Notes: generated by a model not told the origin, from the sequence alone. Shown: positions 26,730-36,157, counted from the stretch's first letter. The stretch is DNA of 58,888 nucleotides from Celeribacter ethanolicus (GCF_001550095.1 NZ_LRUC01000022.1:1-58888); one strand, 5' to 3'. Translations and numbers: made by a program.

Positions 26730-27908
26730 ATGTCGACCCCGATCAATCCAGCCCTGACCCGCACCCAGGCCTCGCCCATCGTCGCGTCGAAAAGCTGGAT
26801 GCAGGGCATGACCTTCACACCCGAGCGCCCGTTGATCAACGTCAGCCAGGCCGCGCCGATGGAGGCGCCGCCACTGGCGCTGCGCAAAGAAATCGCCCGC
26901 ATCGCGCTCGAAGACACAGCGGCGCATCTCTACGGTCCGGTCCTTGGCCTGCCGGAGCTGCGCGCCGAACTCGCGTCGCAATGGTCCGCCGCCTATCACG
27001 CCGAAATCAAAGCCGAAGAGGTCGCGATCACCTCCGGCTGCAACGAGGCCTTTACCGCCACGATGACCACCATTGCTGGCGCGGGCGATGAGGTGATCCT
27101 CGCAACGCCTTGGTATTTCAACCATAAAATGTGGTGCGACATATCGGGCGTTCATGCCGTACCGCTGCCCACCGGCGACGATCTCTTGCCCGATCTGGAG
27201 ACCTGCGCCCGGCTGATCACGCCGCGCACCCGCGCCATCGTGCTGATCACGCCGAACAATCCGGGCGGGGTGGAATATCCGGCAGAGCTTTTGACGAAAT
27301 TCTACGCGCTGGCCCGCGAACATCGCATCATGCTGGTCCTGGACGAGACCTATCGCGATTTCGACAGCCGCTCGGAGGTGCCGCATTACCTGTTCCGCCA
27401 GCCCGACTGGCGCGACACGTTGGTGCACCTCTATTCCTTCTCCAAGGCCTTTCGCCTCACCGGCCACCGCGTCGGCGCGCTGATCACCGGGACGGAGCGC
27501 ATGACGGAGGTGGAGAAATATCTCGACACGGTCACCATCTGCCCGAACCAGATCGGCCAGCGCGCCGCGCTTTGGGGGTTGCAAAACCTCAGCCAGTGGG
27601 TCGCCGGAGAGCGCGCCGAAATCCTCGCCCGGCGCGCGGCGATGACCGATGGTTTCAAACAGCTCAAGGGCTGGAAACTGCTCGGTTGTGGCGCCTTCTT
27701 CGCCTATGTCGAACATCCGTTCGACAGGCCCTCCTCGGAGCTTGCGCCCTGGCTGTTGCGCGAGGCGGGGGTGCTGCTTTTGCCCGGCACCGCTTTCATG
27801 CCCGCAAACGATCCGCGCGGCGAGCGACAATTGCGCATCGCCTTCGCCAATATCGGTGTGCCGGAGATCGCAACGCTTTTCACGCGATTGGCACAAATCA
27901 CCCCCTGA
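26730..27908 (+). CDS. Class I/II PLP-dependent aminotransferase
   Basis: 392 residues. The ATG at 26730 is preferred over 26724 because AAAGGA is then seven bases away. Fold type I: SGCNEAFTATM, TPNNPGGVEY, LVLDETYRDF (Asp and Tyr for PLP) and the Schiff-base Lys in YSFSKAFRLTGHRVG; the C-terminal Arg is in ERQLRIAFAN. It transfers an amino group between an amino acid and a 2-oxo acid; substrate not clear. It stands alone ahead of ppiD. Confidence 0.92.
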   Translation: MSTPINPALTRTQASPIVASKSWMQGMTFTPERPLINVSQAAPMEAPPLALRKEIARIALEDTAAHLYGPVLGLPELRAELASQWSAAYHAEIKAEEVAITSGCNEAFTATMTTIAGAGDEVILATPWYFNHKMWCDISGVHAVPLPTGDDLLPDLETCARLITPRTRAIVLITPNNPGGVEYPAELLTKFYALAREHRIMLVLDETYRDFDSRSEVPHYLFRQPDWRDTLVHLYSFSKAFRLTGHRVGALITGTERMTEVEKYLDTVTICPNQIGQRAALWGLQNLSQWVAGERAEILARRAAMTDGFKQLKGWKLLGCGAFFAYVEHPFDRPSSELAPWLLREAGVLLLPGTAFMPANDPRGERQLRIAFANIGVPEIATLFTRLAQITP

Positions 27909-27973
27909 TCCGCCTTGCCCTCTCTGTCGCTTGCCCCTACACCATTGCCCAACCTTGATGGGAGAAGAAAAAC

Positions 27974-29827
27974 ATGGCGAGCGGCAAGGGTTCTGGCGCG
28001 AAAATGGTGGTCTGGGGGATTCTCGGCCTCCTCATCATCGGCCTCGGCGGATTTGGCACGGCGAATTTCGGCGGTGGCGTGACCCGCGTGGCCTCGGTGG
28101 GCGACGAGGACATTTCCGTCAATGATTACGCCAATGCGCTGCGCAGCCAGATGCGCGCAATCGAAGCCCAGACCGGCCAGCCGTTTTCCGTCAGCCAGGC
28201 GCAGGATTTCGGCCTGTCGCAACAGGTGCTCGATCAGCTTCTGTCGCAGGCGGCCCTCGATGGCGAGACCGCACGTCTCGGGATTTCCGTCGGCGACGAG
28301 GCGGTGCGCCGCGAGCTTCTGACCTATGACGCCTTCAAAGGCGTCGATGGCAAATTCGACACCGCCGCCTACAAAGACCTGCTGGCCCGCAACAACATGA
28401 ACGAGGGCGATTTCGAAGCCGATCTGCGCCGCGAGGCCGCCCGCTCGATCCTCTCTGGCGCTCTGGCCTCCGGCATCACCATGCCGCCCTCCTACGGTCA
28501 GGCCGTGGTCGACTGGCTCGGAGAACGCCGCACCATCACGGTCGCCACGCTCGCCCCCAGCGCCCTCGACACCGGCGCCCCGCTGGCGTCTGACAGCGAC
28601 ATCCAGAGCTGGTACGACGCCCATCCCGATCTTTACACCGCCCCCGAGGCGCGCCGCATCACCTATGCCTGGCTCACCCCCGCGATGCTGACCGACAAGG
28701 TCGATCTCGACGAGACCGCGCTGCGCAAACTCTATCAGGACAATATCGCAAGCTATGTGCAGCCGGAGCGCCGTCTGGTCGAGCGTCTGGTGTTTGGCAC
28801 CGAAGACGAGGCGCAGGCCGCCGCCGACCGCATAGCCTCGGGTCAGAGCAGCTTTGAAGACGAAACGACCGCGCGCGGTCTCGCGCTGATCGACACCGAT
28901 ATGGGGGACGTCTCCGAAGACGACCTGTCCTCTGCGGCCGGTCCTGCGGTCTTTGCGCTTGAGGGCACGGGCGTGGTCGGTCCGGTGATGTCCGATCTGG
29001 GCCCGGCGATCTACCGCGTCAACGGTACGCTCGCGGGCACCGAGATTTCCTTTGAAGACGCCCGCAACGAATTGGCTGCCGAGATGGCTGCGGATGCGGC
29101 CGCGCGCCTCATTGCCGATCAGATCGAGACTTTCGACAACGATCTGGCGGGCGGCTACACGCTTGAGGATCTCGCGAACGAGACCGACATGGAGCTGGGC
29201 CAGATCGACTGGACCCCCGAAAGCGAAGGCGGGATCGCCGCCTATACCGATTTCCAACAGGCCGCCGCCAGCGTGACGCTGGACGACTACCCGGAAATCG
29301 TCGAGCTGACCGATGGCGGCGTCTTCGCGCTGCGCCTCGACGAGATCGTGCCCGCCACGGTGAAACCGCTCGATCAGGTGCGCGATCAGGTCGCCGCCGA
29401 TTGGGAGGCCGATGCGTTGAACCAGAAACTCACGGCCCGCGCCGAAGAGCTTGAGACCAGCGTCGCCTCCGGCACCGCTATCGCCGATCTCGGCCTGCCG
29501 GTCGAGCAGTTCACCGCGATCACCCGTCAGGATTTCATCTCCACCATGCCCGCGGGCTTCATGGATGCGGTCTTCGCGCCGGGTCTCAAGGCCGGAGGCA
29601 CCACGCTGATCCCCGGCGAGGGCCGTGTGGTCATCGCCCGGATCGAGACCGTCGACGCGCCCGAACATACCGACGAAAACGCCGCCATCGCGGAGAATTA
29701 TATTGAAACCGCCGCACAAGGTGTCTCCACCGACGTGATCGAAGCCTTCGCCCGGGCGCTGCGCACCCGTGACGGCGTGACGGTGAGCCAGACCGCCCTC
29801 AACGCGGTGCACAGCCAGTTGCAATAA
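27974..29827 (+). CDS. ppiD: Peptidylprolyl isomerase PpiD/SurA-type periplasmic chaperone
   Basis: 617 residues. One N-terminal membrane helix (about 11-33, MVVWGILGLLIIGLGGFGT) anchors a large periplasmic part. The SurA-N-like chaperone region (about 40-170) is followed by a strongly diverged parvulin region near 250-360 and a long helical C-terminus. It helps fold outer-membrane and secreted proteins. It lies 23 bases before trpE, so the two are probably cotranscribed, a pairing seen in related genomes. Confidence 0.88.
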   Translation: MASGKGSGAKMVVWGILGLLIIGLGGFGTANFGGGVTRVASVGDEDISVNDYANALRSQMRAIEAQTGQPFSVSQAQDFGLSQQVLDQLLSQAALDGETARLGISVGDEAVRRELLTYDAFKGVDGKFDTAAYKDLLARNNMNEGDFEADLRREAARSILSGALASGITMPPSYGQAVVDWLGERRTITVATLAPSALDTGAPLASDSDIQSWYDAHPDLYTAPEARRITYAWLTPAMLTDKVDLDETALRKLYQDNIASYVQPERRLVERLVFGTEDEAQAAADRIASGQSSFEDETTARGLALIDTDMGDVSEDDLSSAAGPAVFALEGTGVVGPVMSDLGPAIYRVNGTLAGTEISFEDARNELAAEMAADAAARLIADQIETFDNDLAGGYTLEDLANETDMELGQIDWTPESEGGIAAYTDFQQAAASVTLDDYPEIVELTDGGVFALRLDEIVPATVKPLDQVRDQVAADWEADALNQKLTARAEELETSVASGTAIADLGLPVEQFTAITRQDFISTMPAGFMDAVFAPGLKAGGTTLIPGEGRVVIARIETVDAPEHTDENAAIAENYIETAAQGVSTDVIEAFARALRTRDGVTVSQTALNAVHSQLQ

Positions 29828-29850
29828 AAGACACGAAGAAAGACGCCCCC

Positions 29851-31365
29851 ATGGCCACGCTCATTCCGTCCTTCACCGATTTCGAAACCGGGTTCAACGC
29901 AGGCCAGAACCAGCTCGTATATGCCAAGGTGGCCGCCGATCTCGACACGCCGGTGTCGATCATGCTGAAACTCGCAGGCGCCCGCACCGACAGTTTCATC
30001 CTCGAATCCGTCACCGGCGGCGAGGTGCGCGGGCGCTACTCCATCGTGGGCATGAAGCCAGACCTGATCTGGAAATGCGACGGCACCACCGCCTCGGTCA
30101 ACCGCAACGCGCGGTTCGATGCAGAGAGCTATGTGGTGGACGACAAGGACCCGCTCACCTCGATCCGCGCGCTGATCGCCGAGAGCCGCGTGGACATCCC
30201 CGACGATCTGCCGGGTTCCGCCGCCGGTCTTTTCGGCTATCTCGGCTATGACATGATCCGCCTTGTCGAGCATCTGCCCAATGTGAATCCCGATCCCATC
30301 GGCCTGCCCGATGCGGTTCTGATGCGGCCCTCGGTGATTGCCATTCTCGATGGCGTCAAAGGCGATGTGATCCTTGTGTCCCCCGCCTGGGCCTCCTCGG
30401 GTCTCTCCGCCAAAGCCGCCTATGCCCAGGCCGCCGAACGCGTGATGGATGCGCTCCGCGATCTCGAACGCGCGCCCTCGAAAGCCAGCCATGAGATGGG
30501 CGAGGCCTATGTTGCCCCACCCGCCACCTCGAACTTCACCCACGAAGGCTACAAAGCCGCCGTGGAGAAGGCGAAAGACTACATCACCGCAGGCGACATT
30601 TTCCAGGTCGTGCCCGCACAGCGCTGGACGCAGGACTTCCCGCTCCCGCCTTTCTCGCTCTATCGCTCGCTGCGCCGCACCAACCCGTCGCCCTTCATGT
30701 TCTTCTTCAACTTCGGCGGATTCCAGATCATCGGCGCCTCGCCCGAAATCCTCGTCCGCGTCTTCGATGGCGAGGTCACCATCCGCCCCATCGCCGGCAC
30801 CCGCAAACGTGGCGCGACACCGGCCGAGGACAAGGCGCTGGAAGAAGACCTGTTGTCGGACGAGAAGGAACTGGCCGAGCACCTGATGCTTCTGGATCTC
30901 GGGCGCAACGATGTTGGCCGGGTCGCCAAGATCGGCACGGTGCATCCAACCGAAGAATTCATCATCGAGCGCTATTCCCACGTCATGCACATCGTTTCCA
31001 ATGTGGTGGGCGAGCTGCGCGAGGATGAAGACGCGCTCTCCGCATTGCTCGCGGGCCTGCCCGCAGGCACGGTCTCCGGCGCGCCGAAAGTCCGTGCCAT
31101 GGAGATCATCGACGAGCTGGAACCCGAGAAACGCGGCGTCTATGGCGGCGGCGTGGGATACTTTTCCGCAGGCGGTGACATGGACATGTGCATCGCGCTC
31201 CGCACCGCCGTCCTCAAGGACGAAAAGCTCTATATCCAAGCCGGTGGCGGCGTCGTCTACGACAGCTCGCCCGAGGGCGAATACCAAGAAACCGTCAACA
31301 AATCCAATGCGCTGCGCAAAGCCGCCGAGGATGCGGGCTTGTTTACACGGTCGGGAAATCGCTGA
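29851..31365 (+). CDS. trpE: Anthranilate synthase component I
   Basis: 504 residues. It converts chorismate plus ammonia (from TrpG) to anthranilate, the first step of tryptophan synthesis. N-terminal Trp-sensing domain, then the chorismate-binding domain with DIFQVVPAQRW, FGGFQIIGASPEILVR, IRPIAGTRKRG, LMLLDLGRNDVGRV and GAPKVRAMEIIDELEP. The length is normal for a stand-alone TrpE. The 23-base gap to ppiD leaves no room for a trp leader, so any attenuation would have to act upstream of ppiD. No trpG or trpD is in view. Confidence 0.95.
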   Translation: MATLIPSFTDFETGFNAGQNQLVYAKVAADLDTPVSIMLKLAGARTDSFILESVTGGEVRGRYSIVGMKPDLIWKCDGTTASVNRNARFDAESYVVDDKDPLTSIRALIAESRVDIPDDLPGSAAGLFGYLGYDMIRLVEHLPNVNPDPIGLPDAVLMRPSVIAILDGVKGDVILVSPAWASSGLSAKAAYAQAAERVMDALRDLERAPSKASHEMGEAYVAPPATSNFTHEGYKAAVEKAKDYITAGDIFQVVPAQRWTQDFPLPPFSLYRSLRRTNPSPFMFFFNFGGFQIIGASPEILVRVFDGEVTIRPIAGTRKRGATPAEDKALEEDLLSDEKELAEHLMLLDLGRNDVGRVAKIGTVHPTEEFIIERYSHVMHIVSNVVGELREDEDALSALLAGLPAGTVSGAPKVRAMEIIDELEPEKRGVYGGGVGYFSAGGDMDMCIALRTAVLKDEKLYIQAGGGVVYDSSPEGEYQETVNKSNALRKAAEDAGLFTRSGNR

Positions 31366-31385
31366 CGAAAACCCTCGTCACATGG

Positions 31386-31420
31386 AAGGCGCACCGGTTT
31401 CTCCGCTGCGCCTTTTCTTT
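31386..31420 (+). terminator. Terminator of ppiD-trpE
   Basis: AAGGCGC (31386-31392) pairs with GCGCCTT (31408-31414); 15-base loop, then TTTTCTTTT. Confidence 0.8.
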
Positions 31421-31444
31421 TGTCCCCAAATATCCTGCGGGGGC

Positions 31445-31465
31445 CCGGGGGTGCAAAACCCCCGG
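31445..31465. repeat. Intergenic hairpin with GGGTGCAAAACCC core
   Basis: CCGGGGGT...ACCCCCGG stem around GCAAA. The 13-base core at 31449-31461 recurs exactly at 43482-43494, also directly behind a gene. It may be a dispersed Rhodobacterales intergenic repeat. Confidence 0.5.
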
Positions 31466-31470
31466 CGCTT

Positions 31471-31932
31471 TCAAAGCGGCAGTTCGGTCGTCGATTTGAT
31501 CTCCTGCATCGAAAGCAGCGCCGTCACGTTGTAAATCGACACCTCCTTGATCAGCGCCTGATAGAACTCATCGTAAGCCTTGGCATTCTTCACCCGGACC
31601 TTCAGGATATAGTCGATCTCCCCCGCCAGCCGGTGCGCCTCCAGCACCTCGGGCCGTTTTTGCAGCACTTTCAGGAATTTCTCCTGCCAGCCCGCCTCAT
31701 GCGCATTGGTGCGCACCAGCACAAAAAAACAGGCCTCAAGCCCGAGGCTTTCGGGATCGAGAATGACAGTCTGCTGACCGATCACGCCGCCCTCTTTCAT
31801 CTTGCGGATGCGATTCCACACCGGCGTCTTCGAGGAGCCAACTTTGCGCGCAATCTCGTCCAGAGACTGACTCGCGTCGCGTTGCAGCTCACCCAGAATT
31901 TTCCGGTCCATCGCATCGATCTGGTCCACCAT
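31471..31932 (-). CDS. Lrp/AsnC family transcriptional regulator
   Basis: 153 residues from the ATG at 31932, with AAGGGA nine bases upstream; a start at 31950 is possible. HTH at about 8-55 (AMDRKILGELQRDASQSLDEIARKVGSSKTPVWNRIRKM, in parts). The RAM effector domain covers about 65-150 (EAHRLAGEIDYILKVRV). It is divergent from the sulfur assimilation genes, with TATTG-N3-CAATA between them, so it may sense cysteine, methionine or a similar amino acid and control cysIH. Confidence 0.9.
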   Translation of the reverse strand: MVDQIDAMDRKILGELQRDASQSLDEIARKVGSSKTPVWNRIRKMKEGGVIGQQTVILDPESLGLEACFFVLVRTNAHEAGWQEKFLKVLQKRPEVLEAHRLAGEIDYILKVRVKNAKAYDEFYQALIKEVSIYNVTALLSMQEIKSTTELPL

Positions 31933-32021
31933 TTCGATTTTTCCCTTCATCTCGGAATTCCGGCCTGCCTGCCACAGAGGAATGGAACAAACATCCTTAT
32001 CTCTCCGCGCATCTGGCCATT

Positions 32022-32034
32022 TATTGGAACAATA
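32022..32034. promoter_or_regulatory. Palindrome in the Lrp-cysIH divergent region
   Basis: TATTGGAACAATA: perfect 5-base arms around GAA, 41 bases before the DUF2849 start, in an AT-rich gap. Candidate site for the divergently coded Lrp regulator. Confidence 0.45.
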
Positions 32035-32074
32035 TTCTAAATTAACGACAAGAATTCGCAAGATGGAAAGAGCC

Positions 32075-32380
32075 ATGCCGCGCCCCTTCACGCCCAAAGC
32101 CATCACCGCCAACGCCCTTCTGGAGGGCGATGTGATCTATCTCGACCACAAGGGCCAGTGGGTCCGCGACCTGCGTCAGGCCCGTGCCTTTACCGAAGCC
32201 GAAGTGGCCGAGGCCGCTTTGGCCGAGGCCGCGAAGGACGGCATGGTGGTTGGCGCCTATCTGACCGACGTCAAACTCGGCGAACATGGGCCGGAACCCA
32301 CGCATTTCCGCGAGGAATTCCGCCGCACCGGACCGTCCAACTATTTCCACGGAAAACAGGAGGCCGAAGCCCATGTATAA
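32075..32380 (+). CDS. DUF2849 domain-containing protein
   Basis: 101 residues from the ATG at 32075 (GGAAAGAG upstream), starting MPRPFTPKAITANALLEGDVIYLD. A short DUF2849 protein, always found next to sulfite reductase in alphaproteobacteria; role unproven. It overlaps the cysI start by 8 bases and so opens the sulfur operon. Confidence 0.85.
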   Translation: MPRPFTPKAITANALLEGDVIYLDHKGQWVRDLRQARAFTEAEVAEAALAEAAKDGMVVGAYLTDVKLGEHGPEPTHFREEFRRTGPSNYFHGKQEAEAHV

Positions 32381-34040
32381 GTACAACGACTTCGACGAAG
32401 CCTTTGTCCGCGCCCGCGTCGCGCAGTTCTCCGCTCAGGTCGCCCGCCGCATCGACGGCAGCCTCACGGAGGAAGAGTTCCGCCCGCTGCGCCTGATGAA
32501 CGGCCTCTACCTGCAACTCCACGCCTATATGCTGCGCGTGGCGATCCCCTATGGCACGCTCAACAGTGGCCAGATGGATCAACTTGCGCATATCGCCGAG
32601 ACCTATGATCGCGGCTACGGCCATTTCACCACGCGGCAGAACATCCAGTACAACTGGCCGAAACTGCCCGACGTGCCCGCGATCCTGTCGGATCTGGCGG
32701 ATGTCGAAATGCATGCGATCCAGACCTCGGGCAACACGATCCGCAACGTGACCGCCGATCATTTCGCGGGCGCCGCCGCCGATGAGGTCGCCGATCCGCG
32801 GCCTGTGGCCGAGCTGGTGCGTCAGTGGTCCACCGATCACCCGGAATTCCAGTTCCTGCCCCGCAAATTCAAAATCGCCGTCTCGGGCGCCAAAGCCGAC
32901 CGTGCGGTGATAAAAGCCCATGACATCGGGCTCTACCTGCGCGAGCAGAACGGCAAGATCGGCGCTCAGATCATCGTCGGTGGTGGCCTTGGCCGCACGC
33001 CGATGGTGGGCAAGGTGCTGAAAGACTTCGTGTCTCTCGCAGACCTTTTGCCCTATCTCGAGGCCACCGTGTCGGTGTGGAACACCTTGGGCCGACGCGA
33101 CAACAAATACAAAGCCCGGATCAAAATCACCGTGCATGAGCATGGCATCGAGGACATCCGCGCCCGTGTCGAAGCGCGCTTTGCCCAAGTCAAACCGCTG
33201 TTCGGCGGCATCGACATGGCGATGCTCGAAGAGATCCAAGCCGCCTTCGCCCCGCCCGCCTTCCGCGAGGCCGCAACCGAGGCCTATGACCGCGCTTACG
33301 AGGCAGACCCGGTGTTCCGCGCCTGGGCCGACACCAACCTGTCCGACCACCGCGCACCGGGCTATGCCATCGCGACCGTCTCGATCAAAACGCCGGGCCA
33401 GACGCCGGGCGACGCCTCCGCCGATCAGATGCGGGTGCTGGCGCAACTCGCGCGCGATTATGGCCACGACGAGCTGCGCATCTCGCACGAACAGAACGTC
33501 ATCCTGCCGCATGTCCATAAATCCGACCTGCCCGCCATTCATGCGGCGCTGAAGGACGCAGGGCTCGCCACCGCCAACATCGGCCTCGTGAGCGACATCA
33601 TCGCCTGCCCCGGCATGGATTACTGCGCGCTGGCGACGGCTCGCTCGATCCCGGTGGCGCAAGGCATTGCGACCCGGTTCGAAGAGCTGAAACTCGAACA
33701 GGACATCGGCCCGCTCAGGATCAAGATCTCCGGCTGCATCAACGCCTGCGGGCACCACCATGTCGGCCATATCGGCATTCTGGGCCTCGACCGGGCGGGT
33801 GTGGAGAATTACCAGATCACGCTCGGCGGCGATGGCACCGAAGACATGGTGATCGGCGAGCGCACCGGACCGGGCTTTGCCTATGACGAGATCATTCCCG
33901 CGATTGAGCGCATTCTTGCGACCTATCTGGAGCTGCGCGAGGCCCCCGAGGAGACCTTCCTCGAAGCCTATCGCCGCCTCGGCATGGCGCCGTTCAAAGC
34001 CGCGCTTTATCCGGAAAAGGAAAAAGCCCATGCCGCATAA
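32373..34040 (+). CDS. cysI: Nitrite/sulfite reductase, assimilatory (CysI type)
   Basis: 555 residues from the ATG at 32373 with CAGGAGG upstream. Siroheme-[4Fe-4S] enzyme giving sulfide from sulfite in cysteine synthesis. The cluster cysteines are Cys412 and Cys418 (CPGMDYC) and Cys455 and Cys459 (GCINAC). Two ferredoxin-like half-domains precede each siroheme domain (GHFTTRQNIQYNWPKL; KITVHEHGIED). Electrons are likely from ferredoxin or the downstream FNR. It is second in DUF2849-cysI-cysH-DUF934; its end overlaps cysH. Confidence 0.94.
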   Translation: MYKYNDFDEAFVRARVAQFSAQVARRIDGSLTEEEFRPLRLMNGLYLQLHAYMLRVAIPYGTLNSGQMDQLAHIAETYDRGYGHFTTRQNIQYNWPKLPDVPAILSDLADVEMHAIQTSGNTIRNVTADHFAGAAADEVADPRPVAELVRQWSTDHPEFQFLPRKFKIAVSGAKADRAVIKAHDIGLYLREQNGKIGAQIIVGGGLGRTPMVGKVLKDFVSLADLLPYLEATVSVWNTLGRRDNKYKARIKITVHEHGIEDIRARVEARFAQVKPLFGGIDMAMLEEIQAAFAPPAFREAATEAYDRAYEADPVFRAWADTNLSDHRAPGYAIATVSIKTPGQTPGDASADQMRVLAQLARDYGHDELRISHEQNVILPHVHKSDLPAIHAALKDAGLATANIGLVSDIIACPGMDYCALATARSIPVAQGIATRFEELKLEQDIGPLRIKISGCINACGHHHVGHIGILGLDRAGVENYQITLGGDGTEDMVIGERTGPGFAYDEIIPAIERILATYLELREAPEETFLEAYRRLGMAPFKAALYPEKEKAHAA

Positions 34041-34800
34041 TCTCGCGCTTCGGGAGGAATTCGGCACGGTCGAGACTCGTGTCGAGCGCCTCAACGCGCG
34101 CTACGCCCATCATTCGGCGACCTCGGTACTCGAACTGGCGCTGAGGGACCGCGAACTTGGGCGGATCGCGCTTGTGTCCTCTTTCGGAGCGGAAAGCGTC
34201 GTGCTTTTGCACATGATTTCGGTGATGAAACCGGACACGCCGGTGATTTTCATCGACACGGAGATGCTGTTTCCCGAAACGATCCAGTATCAGCTCGACC
34301 TGATCGACAAGCTTGATCTGCGGGACGTGCGACGCATTTCGCCATCGCCTGCGCGGATCAATGCGCATGATCCCGACGGGTTGCTACACCTGTCAGACAA
34401 AGACGCCTGCTGCAATCTGCGCAAAACCGTGCCGCTGCAAAACGCGCTCGGGCATTTCGATGCCTGGATCACCGGACGCAAACGGTTTCAGGGCTCGACC
34501 CGCGCCACGCTCGATTTCTTCGAGAATGAGGATGACACGCGGATCAAGATCAACCCGCTGGCCTATTGGGCGCCCGAGGACCTGAAAGACTACATGATCA
34601 ACAACCGCCTGCCGCGTCATCCCTTGGTCGCAAAAGGCTACCCGTCGATCGGCTGTGCGCCTTGCACCAGCCCGGTCAAAGAGGGCGAAGACCCGCGCGC
34701 GGGTCGCTGGCGGGGCGAAGACAAAACGGAATGCGGGATTCACATTGTGGACGGGAAATTCGTCCGCATCGGCAATCCCGGCAAAGGAGACGCAGCATGA
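34030..34800 (+). CDS. cysH: Assimilatory adenylyl-sulfate (APS) reductase
   Basis: 256 residues from the ATG at 34030, overlapping cysI by 11 bases. The PAPS-reductase fold has SSFGAESVVLLHM as phosphate loop and the catalytic Cys235 in TECGIH. The four cysteines Cys127-Cys128 and Cys209-x2-Cys212 are the [4Fe-4S] ligands of the APS-using type, so I favour APS over PAPS as substrate. It produces sulfite for CysI. Confidence 0.92.
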   Translation: MPHNLALREEFGTVETRVERLNARYAHHSATSVLELALRDRELGRIALVSSFGAESVVLLHMISVMKPDTPVIFIDTEMLFPETIQYQLDLIDKLDLRDVRRISPSPARINAHDPDGLLHLSDKDACCNLRKTVPLQNALGHFDAWITGRKRFQGSTRATLDFFENEDDTRIKINPLAYWAPEDLKDYMINNRLPRHPLVAKGYPSIGCAPCTSPVKEGEDPRAGRWRGEDKTECGIHIVDGKFVRIGNPGKGDAA

Positions 34801-35171
34801 GCGTGATCATCCGCGACGAGGGCTTTGTCCCCGAAAACTACACCGGCGACTGGGTTGAACTGCCCTCCGACACCGACCCTGAAACCCTGGCACAACACGG
34901 CAATGCGCCCGCGATCCGCATCGCTTTTCCGAGTTTTTCGGACGGGCGCGGCTTTACGCTCGCGCGGCTCTTGCGGCTGGGCGGATTTCAGGGCCGGTTG
35001 CGCGCCCATGGTCATGTGATCGCCGATCAATATGCCATGGCGCGGCGCGCGGGCTTTGACGAGGTGGAAATCCCTGCCGATCTCGCCACCCGCCAGCCCG
35101 AGGATCAGTGGCGCGCCCGGTGCGATTGGCGGGCACATGATTACCAAACGCGCTTGCGGGCGCGCGGATAG
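34797..35171 (+). CDS. DUF934 domain-containing protein
   Basis: 124 residues, ATG at 34797 overlapping the cysH stop as ATGA. The family motif FPSFSDGRGFTLARLLR is clear, followed by GHVIADQYAMARRAGFDEVEI. DUF934 proteins go with sulfite reductase and are thought to assist it or its electron supply; no activity is proven. Last gene of the overlapping sulfur cluster. Confidence 0.88.
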   Translation: MSVIIRDEGFVPENYTGDWVELPSDTDPETLAQHGNAPAIRIAFPSFSDGRGFTLARLLRLGGFQGRLRAHGHVIADQYAMARRAGFDEVEIPADLATRQPEDQWRARCDWRAHDYQTRLRARG

Positions 35172-35253
35172 CCTCCGCAGGCGCCCCGCCCCCGGCCAAG
35201 CTTGCACGCACGCACAGAACAGTCCAAAAGGGACGAGACCCTGCGCGCAACAC

Positions 35254-35267
35254 ATGATGTGGATCAA
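35254..35267 (+). promoter_or_regulatory. FNR-like box upstream of fpr
   Basis: ATGATGTGGATCAA: nine of ten conserved positions of TTGAT-N4-ATCAA. The centre is 48 bases before the assumed fpr start. Confidence 0.35.
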
Positions 35268-35308
35268 AGATGCATCTGCATCCCCCCTTTAAATGGCGCG
35301 AGACCCAA

Positions 35309-36157
35309 ATGACCGAGCTGACCGACGAGCTGATGCAAGTGACCGACGTAAAAACCAAACCCGTGCCCACCCTGCCCGATGCCGCCACCGTTCTTGAGGT
35401 GCACCACTGGAACGACCGGCTGTTCTCCTTCAAGGTGGAGCGGCCCCAGACCTTGCGCTTCCGTTCCGGCGAATTCGTGATGATCGGGCTGATGAACGAT
35501 CCGGACCCGAAAACCGGCAAGCAGAAACCGCTGCTGCGCGCCTATTCCATTGCCTCGCCAAGCTGGGAAGAGCATCTGGAATTCTACTCGATCAAGGTGC
35601 CCGATGGCCCGCTGACCTCGCGTTTGCAACACATCGAGCCCGGCGATCAGATTATCCTGCGCCCGAAACCCGTCGGCACTCTGGTGGTGGATGCGCTCCT
35701 GCCCGGAAAACGCCTCTGGTTCTTCGCGACCGGCACCGGCATTGCGCCCTTTGCCTCGCTGATGCGCGAGCCGGAAGTTTATGAGAAATACGACGAGGTG
35801 ATCCTGATGCACACCTGTCGCGAGGTCTCGGAACTGGAATACGGGCGGCAACTGGTCGAGCACATCAAGTCGGACGAGATTCTGTCGGAGATCGAACAGG
35901 GCAAGCTGCGCTATTACCCGACCACGACCCGCGAAGAGTTCCATCACATGGGCCGCGTCACCGACAACCTGTCCTCCGGCAAGGTGTTCGAGGATCTGGG
36001 TATCGCGCCGATGAACCCGGAGACCGACCGCGGCATGGTCTGTGGCAACCTGGCGTTCAACAAGGACATCATGGCCATTCTCGACGGCTTCGGGCTGCGC
36101 GAAGGGGCCAATTCCGAACCCAAGGAATATGTCGTAGAGAAGGCCTTTGTGGACTGA
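35309..36157 (+). CDS. fpr: Ferredoxin--NADP(+) reductase
   Basis: 282 residues from 35309; 35330 is an alternative and neither has a good Shine-Dalgarno. FAD enzyme exchanging electrons between NADPH and ferredoxin or flavodoxin. FAD site LLRAYSIASPSWEEHLEF (RxYS), NADP site FFATGTGIAPFASLMREP, C-terminal VEKAFVD. It follows the sulfate-reduction genes by 138 bases and may feed CysI with electrons, or serve in redox stress. It ends in a UUCG terminator. Confidence 0.92.
   Translation: MTELTDELMQVTDVKTKPVPTLPDAATVLEVHHWNDRLFSFKVERPQTLRFRSGEFVMIGLMNDPDPKTGKQKPLLRAYSIASPSWEEHLEFYSIKVPDGPLTSRLQHIEPGDQIILRPKPVGTLVVDALLPGKRLWFFATGTGIAPFASLMREPEVYEKYDEVILMHTCREVSELEYGRQLVEHIKSDEILSEIEQGKLRYYPTTTREEFHHMGRVTDNLSSGKVFEDLGIAPMNPETDRGMVCGNLAFNKDIMAILDGFGLREGANSEPKEYVVEKAFVD

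Noticed and set aside
27704-29824. Long open frame opposite ppiD (706 codons)
   Set aside because: Shadow frame; no ribosome site or recognisable domain, and the PpiD frame is well supported.
29828-29850. trp leader in front of trpE
   Set aside because: Only 23 bases separate ppiD and trpE; there is no room for a leader peptide and hairpins.
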